A stretch of DNA of 64,000 bases from contig CM055100.1 in assembly GCA_029204225.1 (NCBI GenBank), positions 21,439,784 to 21,503,783 of the forward strand. Direction: 5' to 3'. Made by a program: the position numbers and the translations under genes. Source of the stretch: Diphasiastrum complanatum. Lineage: Eukaryota > Streptophyta > Lycopodiopsida > Lycopodiales > Lycopodiaceae. Below the pieces are notes generated by a model. That model was given only the letters and a program-made list of their open reading frames with translations. It ran no database searches and was not told the DNA's origin. Every line of letters begins with the position of its first letter. The stretch's first letter is position 1. Below are positions 57,321 to 64,000 of the stretch, one piece after another.

Positions 57321-57654
57321 GAAACACTGAACTATTTGGCGCTACGAGCTAACTCTAGTTAGCCCTGTAAACTATGATTTGACAATGCAATTACATTAAT
57401 GCTACATCGATTTTCTCAATCCAACCATCTGTCATATTCATTTTCAATATTTTTGGGCCTCTTCGGAAGGGCAGGCCTCAACATCCAATAGCATTTCCAC
57501 ATGCTGCCTGATGAAACTTTTTGTATATTTAAAAAGTTTGCAATTTATTTATATCGAGAAAAGCTACGTCACGTAGAAGCCTGATATCAAGGCTTCAATT
57601 GGTCCACATGGCCACAAAAATGAGAAAAAAAAAACAAAAGGATCTTTTTCAGAG
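57321..57654. other. No gene recognised
   Basis: AT-rich flank to the left of the copia remnant. Confidence 0.4.
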
Positions 57655-59679
57655 GCCCTCGTCGGACTCTAAGTTTCTCTAATGCAAGCTTTGTTGTGTG
57701 CTAATTTTCTATGCAATAGATGGCCGAGTGTGGTATTGGATGGAAAAACCCCTTTTGAAGTCTTGGTTGGTAGAAGGCCGAGTGTCAAGTTTTTCAAAAC
57801 TTTTTGATGCATATGGTATATCAACATCACTCTTGATGATAAGAAAAAGGAGGATCCATCTTTAAGAAAAGGTATATTTGTTGGTTATAGTGAGGTGAGC
57901 AAGACTTACAAGGTTTTTATTCCTTCAACTAAAAAAGTGGTCATTGGAAGAGATGTCATTTTTTATGAAGGAAACTTTCCAAAAATTTCTTCAAGTGGTG
58001 GTGTGGATGTTGGATCTAACATTCTTGATGATGACATTGTTGATGATAGTTTGGATGTTGATGTTGAAGGGCCTACTTCAAATCAAAAGCCGAGGAGGAC
58101 ATCAAGGCAAAGACAACAACCTTTGAGTCTCACTTATGATGAAAAAGGTAAGAAAGCTTTTGGTGGTACAATCTATGCTTTCCTAACCTCTTTTGATAAA
58201 CCTACATGTGTAGATGAAGCAAGACAAATAGAGAAGTGGATCCAAGCAATGGATCTTGATTATCAAGCTTTTATGAAGAATGACACATGGAGATTGGTGG
58301 AACTTCCAAAGGACAAGAAGGCTATTGGATGCAAGTGGATCTTCAAAGTGAAGACAAACCAAGATGGATCAGTCAATAAATACAAAGCAAGGTTGGTGGC
58401 AAAAGGATATGCTCAAGAATATGGAATTGACTATGATGAGACCTTGGCACCCATGGCAAAGATGGTAAGCATTCGGGTCATCATATCTCTTGCAACACTT
58501 TTTGGATGGGATCTATGTGAATATCATAAATGCAATCTTGAATGGTGATCTTGAGGAAGAGGTGTTTATCGAGCAACTCGAGGGCTACATTTCACATGGC
58601 AAGCCTAATCATGTGTGTTTTCTACAAAAGAGTTTGTATGGACTTAAGCACCAAGAAGTTGGTATGCTAAGCTTAACATCCTTCCACTTTCTCAAAATTT
58701 CAAGATGAGTTAGTATGATCATTCACTTTACTATAGATTTGTTGGAAATGTGGATGATATCATTTTGAGTGGAGGAAACAATCAAGATATTGATGATATC
58801 AAGATGGCACTAAAAAAGAGTTTGATGTGCATGATCTTGGTATTTTGCAATATATCTTGGGAATAGAGGTATTTAGAACTTCCAATCTACTTTTATTTGT
58901 CAAGAGAAGTATGCTAATTCTATTCTAAAAATATTTCATATGGTAGACTCTAAATCTTGTGATACACCAATGGAGTCAAATGTAAAGCTCACTATAAGAG
59001 GTAATGAAATATCCTTCGAGGACATTACTCTCTATAGGAAGCTAGTTGGTTCAATCGTATATTTAACCATCACAAGACCTGATCTTAGCTATTGTGTTGG
59101 TATATTAAGTCAATTTATGCATTGGAAGCTAGGCAAGAGAATATCAGGTTCTAGAGATTTTGGCATTGTTTATGGAGGGTCATCACCTAGATTGTATGAA
59201 TTTTCAGACTCGGACTTTGCTGGAGATCAAATGGATAGGAAATCCATAAGTGTCCATGCAATTTTCATAAGTGATGGAGCTATCTCTTGTATGTCGAAGA
59301 AACAAGCAACAATCTCATTGTCATCTAGTGAGGCCGAGTACAAAGCTCTTACACCTTGTACAAAGGACATGTTATGGATCCAAAGGATGGTAATGGATTT
59401 TCATTGTTGGATTTTTCAGAGAGTCCAATAATCTTTTTTAATAACCTTTCAGCCCAAATATTGGCAAGCAATCCTATTTTTTCATGCAAGGAGCAAGCAT
59501 ATTGAAGATCATTTGTGAGAGAACAAGTCATGGCAAAGGAGGTGGAGCTCAACATGTTTCCTCAAGGGAGTGTGTGGTTGATATCTTCACCAAAGCATTG
59601 GGAAAAGACTTGTTTATGAAGCATAGAACCTCACTTGGAGTTCTATCTAAATCTATGCTAGAACTAATTGAAGGAGGAG
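57655..59679 (+). pseudogene. 5'-truncated copia: integrase end, RT and RNase H
   Basis: The left end is inside integrase: VLDGKTPFEVLVGRRPSV, then KKKEDPSLRKGIFVGYSEVS. From 57895 the 217-codon frame reads KTYKVFIPSTKKVVIGRDVI, a linker and the RT start (WIQAMDLDYQAFMKNDTWRL, IGCKWIFKVKTNQDGSVNKY, LVAKGYAQEYGIDYDETLAP). The frame then breaks; YGLKH and a degenerate active-site segment near 58750 (NVDDIILSG) follow. RNase H (58940-59431) has CDTPMESNVKL, TRPDLSYCVG, FSDSDFAGDQMDRKSI and SSSEAEYKALTPCTKDMLW. It ends FTKALGKDLFMKHRTSLGVL. Gag, protease and the 5' LTR are missing. Confidence 0.9.
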
Positions 59680-60329
59680 TGTGAAAAATTGTCAATTACT
59701 TTTATTGTTTATTTAGCAATTTTGAGGCCAAGATGAAATCTCAACTTAGAGATAAGTTCATATTTGTCAATAAAGGCCTAAATAGTGTTTGTACTATTTT
59801 TGGCAAGTAGATAAGAGCATGAGGTCAGATTTGGACCCATTCTAATTGGCTAAATTTGATACATTGCATCTACACTAGAATTTCTAGGTTTTTGATGAAG
59901 TACCAAGAAGTTATCATTTAGGGCAAGTTTAGGGCAATTGGCCAAATGACTTTAGCAACTATAAATAGCAGTAGCAGCATGGAGAACATATCATTGTATT
60001 CTCTTTTTATGTTGAGAATTCATCTCTTTTGATTCTATGTCCATCTCATATTTATTTCTCAAGATATCTTGGTTTCTAGTGTGTAAAATGTCAATTTTGT
60101 GATTGATCTTGCTTCCACATGTGTGAAGGAAAGTAATCTGTTGTTATTGTACGGACAGATATAGTACCTTACTTTATTTTTATTCTTATGATCAAATCTT
60201 AGTGATCTATGCAATTCTAGCATGCTAAAATTGATGATTTCTATCTTGTAGATAAAACTAGATGTGCATCCAAATTTGGTCAAGATCTTGTTGATCCATT
60301 AAGTGTGTTTTGGATCTGTATTTTTCACA
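59680..60329 (+). repeat. 3' LTR of the truncated copia
   Basis: 650 bp from TGTGAAAAAT to TTTTTCACA, a perfect nine-base inverted pair. A purine-rich GAAGGAGGAG precedes it. The 5' partner is absent. Confidence 0.88.
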
Positions 60330-62940
60330 TATCACTTGGATTGACCTCACCATAGATCCCAAATGCTTCCGTGTAGATCTGAAGAAATTTGATTGGATGA
60401 GTAGTTCCATTATATTTTAGTATTCTCCAATCTAGGTGTTCTTCTAATCAAGGGATGAGGTGGTGGTTGATTACAATCCTCATCGTCTTGGTCTATCTCT
60501 TGAAATTGGAAATCTTCAAATGGAAATTCATCATCAATTTAATACAGCTAGGCCAAGATGATTTTTAGATTGACAATAGGATCTTCTAGGTCTATGATCT
60601 ATTATTGACAAAAATCCAACAATAAAAGACCTCCTATGACTCAAGAACTCTCGCAACTTTTTCAATTATTAGTTTGGATTTATTGATGGACCTTACAAAT
60701 GTTACTTGCGAAGGTTCACTAAAAAGTTACTAAAACACTTCACTTTGATATTTCTAATCAAACTAACTTTGACAAGACTAACTGGAGATTGTACATTGTA
60801 ATACAACTTTGGTAGGCTCAGCGAGGGTTAATATGCAATATTGATTCTGTTTTTCAACTTGGCGAGGGTTCTTTGGCAAGGATTCAATCCACCTAAAAAG
60901 GGTATTTCTACATAACTAACTTTAGCAAGACCTATTCTCTAGGAACTGACCTTTGTAGACTTCACTAATGTTATAAAAATGTATGAGAAATATTCAGGAG
61001 GACTAACGAAGGTTAACAAAGAGATATTAATTTTTTTTTGGTTGAAAAAGACATGTTTCCTTCAATAAAAAATGATCAAAATAAAAAAAAGAACCTTCAT
61101 AGGACTTGGACTTTGCAAACTAACCTTTGCATAATCTTCTGGGAGCTTATCTCAATCATGGAAAACTTTAGTAGGACTAGTGAAGGGTGCTAACAAAATT
61201 TTATTGAAATTTGAAGACCTTTAATGAATTAGTCAATTTTTACCACTTTAATCTTTGCATGGCATCCAAAGGGGGGTAAGAGACCTTGTAGACCTCAAAG
61301 AATACCAAATTTGGAAAATTGGACGAAGTAATGTCATCTACAACATGTGATTATGGATGATGAGGTATGACAAATTAATCAAGATTCCATGTTGCACAAT
61401 TAAATAGACCACGTGCATATAAGAAAATTTGGTGAAGGCATGGTTGTGCAAGCCTTGAAGTGGTCGGATGCCTGCAATAGCTTCTTCCAATTTATGGGAA
61501 CATACAGTTGTATATGGGAAGTTATAATCCCTTAAGATTCAAGTGTTGTAAATTATCAAAAATTTTGTTAGAATTATATATCTATCGGAGGTGCTTCATC
61601 TTTGAATCCCTACTGTAATTGCTTGATTGTGTGTACAAAAAATTGTGCATCAATGTTAAGATATTTTGGGAGGGGATGAAGGATGTGCATAGTCTTGGGT
61701 CTATCTTGTATGAAAGGCCATTTTATGAAACAAAACTAGCATGACAAGACATATTGCACAATGTGCATCACCTTATTTTGATTCCCAAGCATGAACATAT
61801 CCTAAAGAAAAAGCAAATGTAATCCTTGTAAGAACATCAAGATCATGCCATGGTTTTTTCATGAAAAAGTGCCTAGTCTAAAATTGGACACTTCTCGATT
61901 GCCACATCCCTCTATAATTCAAAGAGCTACCCAATGTTCCACTCTTATTCCTAGTCCTTTTAGCAAATCATCTCATCCAAAGCCATAAGTAATGGAGAAT
62001 TGTAATAAGAATCCGTTAACCTAGTGTGAGAGTTATTATGTAATTTGGACCACCCCCACCATCTCGAAGTTGTCTTGAATTTTGTCTCATGAATTTTCTT
62101 CTTGTATTTGCAATTTTTGGGAATGGGAGTAGGCTTTAAGTATGGGCAATTCATGTGGCCTGACTATCCATGGAAATGGCTAGAGGGAGAGCTTGTTTAG
62201 TATGTGGAGCACTTGAAAGTAGGCTTGTGAGATTGACTTTTTTTGCAAAATATTGGTCTACTTAGATGACCCCTTCCCCAAACAAATTTTTCCACGTGAG
62301 CCACCAAAAAGATAATAACAACTCTCTATGACAACCATTAGAAAATATATATGTGCAACCACGAGTATGTGTAAATCCATAAAAAGAAAATCACCGTTAA
62401 TGTTTGGTCTAGATCCCAACTACTTTTGTTTGTTGAATGTCTTTGTGTGTGATGCAAGCTGGAAGGGCAAAATGAATAGATTATCACAAATGGAACACGG
62501 CCCTCAATGCAAGCATATACCCAATGGCATTTGAAATCTAAACAACAAAGACAAACATCCTAGAATTGTTGTTTTAGTATAATCACAAATTGATAATAAA
62601 GGAATGAGTTAAGCATTTCAAGCACAGCACTCTTTTCGGATGTGTGCTTGCATGGTGCACACTCACAACTCTAGTGCTACTTCCAAAAAAACTCATGCTA
62701 GTGCCAACTTTAAAAGCTATATTGGATAATGTCCAGTGCTATGTTATATGTGACTCCAATTTGAAAAAGAGAAATGATCACCATAGCCTTCTGACCTATG
62801 AGTTCATGGATAGGATTTTACTATGGTTTTATGGAAGATGATGTATTGAAGAAAACAGATCCACAAAATATCTGCACGAGCTTGCATTGCCTCTGGCTTC
62901 CACCTAGAACTGCAATAGAAAACAGCTCTCCTCACTTTCA
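60330..62940. other. 2.6 kb without a recognisable gene
   Basis: Short frames only. Between 60700 and 61160 the blocks GCGAAGGTTC, GCGAGGGTTA, GGCGAGGGTTC and ACGAAGGTTAAC recur. They look like the reverse complement of the AACCTTCG-type blocks in the gypsy leader at 11.7-12.35 kb. No LTR or TIR was found. Confidence 0.4.
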
Positions 62941-63032
62941 CTCTGGACATGCAGTTGAGGGAGGTAGCATAAATGGTTTAAACCACCGGGGAAAATTGGT
63001 GATACGGTACTCCTTAGCATGACCAAGCCAGC

Positions 63033-63038
63033 TTTATT
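63033..63038 (-). terminator. Possible polyadenylation signal of the epimerase gene
   Basis: AATAAA on the minus strand, about 112 bases downstream of the GME stop codon. Confidence 0.5.
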
Positions 63039-63149
63039 TATTCGAAATCAAATCAAATCCGTCTCTCTCTAAACTTTGGATGCTAATAGGTTATAAACTC
63101 CATAGCTGCCCAATATTGCACTTTACCCATACAAATGCAGCTTTAAATT

Positions 63150-63935
63150 TCACTCTTTGCCATCGGCTGCCCTCAGTGATCCAAGCTGGACCGGAGCTTG
63201 GGTGCTCACTACTTTGGAAGACACATACCCAGCCATATTCACCCCCCGTGCTTTTTCAGTTTCCAGCTGCTCCTTGATCCAAAAGTAGGTGATTCTTAAG
63301 CCGTCCTGTGAAATTTTCATAAGCAAAACCAGCATTTCATCACCATCAAGAATCATGGCAGGCTTTGAGCACCCGCAATCTGAAAGCAATAAAAGCAGAG
63401 CAACCCACAACATACATGAGGCTATTTTTCTAAAATCAGAAACTCAACACACCTTCAACTCATGATGGATGGAGCCCATCCTAGTTTCTCTTTTATCAGT
63501 GTGATTGTCAGAATTCCGGCCTCGGACGCCCTCAGGGCAGGAATGTGGTGGATTGGCAGCTTCTTTGTCCCTCAAAACTAAGTACAATCTCAGCCATATT
63601 GATTCATGCTACCACTCATCACTGCCAATGTTGACAGGCTCCTCTGTAAGTCGGACTTGGTTAACCTGTAAGAAGAGCAACGGTAGTAGCTCAATATCCA
63701 CGCAATGAAGCAATCAGGACAATCTTCAAACTAGCAATTGGGTCAAGCTAAAAGAAAATGCGGCATGTCACCAAATATACAGCTTCTCTCACGAGATCAC
63801 TACCTTAACCCCCCTCGACACATTCATCAATGAATGTGAATGATCTCGTTTGCTTGCCATCACCCCACATTTCAAACTTTTCAATTGAAGTTTAATGCTT
63901 TTCGGCAAAAGCAGCTGGAGCTTTCTCACGACCAC
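63150..63935 (-). pseudogene. GME: GDP-mannose 3,5-epimerase, last three exons with indels
   Basis: Exon n-2 (63935 to about 63812) reads GGREKAPAAF, a frameshifted stretch, then KFEMWGDGKQTRSFTFIDEC, VEG. Exon n-1 (63665 to 63453) keeps the DNA for LTKSDFREPVNIGSDE and EGVRGRNSDN, KEKLGWAPS, but with at least eight single-base indels. The last exon (63305-63150) is intact: DGLRITYFWIKEQLETEKAR, GVNMAGYVSSKVVSTQAPVQ, LGSLRAADGKE, stop. This is the C-terminal third of GME, the NAD-dependent SDR enzyme that turns GDP-D-mannose into GDP-L-galactose for vitamin C and cell-wall synthesis. Introns with GT-AG borders are kept, so it is not a processed copy. Earlier exons, with the catalytic Tyr-Lys, lie right of the window. 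It is either a young pseudogene or a real gene with assembly indels. Confidence 0.85.
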
Positions 63936-64000
63936 CTGCAAAAGTGATCCATTGAACTGGATAAGATGAGGAGATCACAAGTTTCCAACTGCATGATACA

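Noticed and set aside
63150-63413. 87-codon minus frame with a signal-peptide-like start
   Set aside because: The first 36 codons are intron sequence; the real content is the last GME exon from 63305.

Overview
The window is nuclear DNA from a land plant. The evidence is three recognisable plant genes with GT-AG introns, plus dense plant-type LTR retrotransposons, a CACTA transposon end and long (GA/CT)n microsatellites. Large TE-filled introns, heavily decayed nested retroelements and a Penelope-like reverse transcriptase point towards a large-genome, non-flowering vascular plant (fern or gymnosperm). That placement is inference. The host genes are: the first two coding exons of RNA polymerase subunit RPB10 (3.6-3.9 kb, minus), a CFL1-like WW-domain gene (26.7-27.6 kb, plus), a methylesterase C-terminal exon (55.4-55.7 kb, minus), an unrecognised two-exon gene remnant (56.5-57.2 kb, minus) and the last three exons of GDP-mannose 3,5-epimerase (63.1-63.9 kb, minus).

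Layout, left half. 0-0.36 kb: end of a minus-strand copia-type element (LTR plus primer site). 0.7-1.6 kb: gypsy integrase tail and LTR with a (GT)(CT) tract. 3.6-3.9 kb: RPB10. 4.6-9.4 kb: decayed minus-strand chromovirus-type gypsy fragments, one holding a 38-bp-arm snapback hairpin. 9.8-17.3 kb: a plus-strand gypsy element (LTR, primer site, long leader, gag, protease, RT, RNase H, all with stops), abutting a copia element (17.37-19.1 kb) that has lost everything between integrase and RNase H. 20.6-21.7 kb: a minisatellite leading into a gypsy gag start. 21.7-25.2 kb: mostly featureless. 25.2-28.8 kb: the CFL1-like gene and two short foldback elements.

Layout, right half. 29.5-30.4 kb: an unrecognised coiled-coil ORF pair. 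30.8-32.5 kb: the Penelope-like RT. 34.7-35.1 kb: second copy of a repeat that ends in (CT)n. 36.3-38.3 kb: an unusual LTR-element ORF. 38.7-40 kb: minisatellites and (GA)n. 40-42 kb: a leader, primer site and LTR, then a copia remnant with the same type of deletion as at 17-19 kb. 42.55-47.15 kb: a complete copia insertion with matching LTRs and a CAATT target duplication but no gag or protease. 47.5-49.37 kb: CACTA element gene and right terminus, abutting a copia gag. 50.3-52 kb: stacked minus-strand copia ends. 57.7-60.3 kb: a 5'-truncated copia with intact 3' LTR. 60.3-62.9 kb: nothing coding. 63.1-64 kb: the epimerase gene.

Almost all coding material is mobile-element debris. The host genes are unrelated to one another, so there is no operon-like cooperation. 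No convincing new multi-gene system is visible. The most unusual items are the Penelope-like RT, the gag-less but recently inserted copia, the CACTA gene with its GACGTC-rich end, the pair of tiny foldback elements, the snapback inside gag, repeated (GA)n expansion out of short tandem repeats, and an epimerase whose exons carry many single-base indels but few substitutions.
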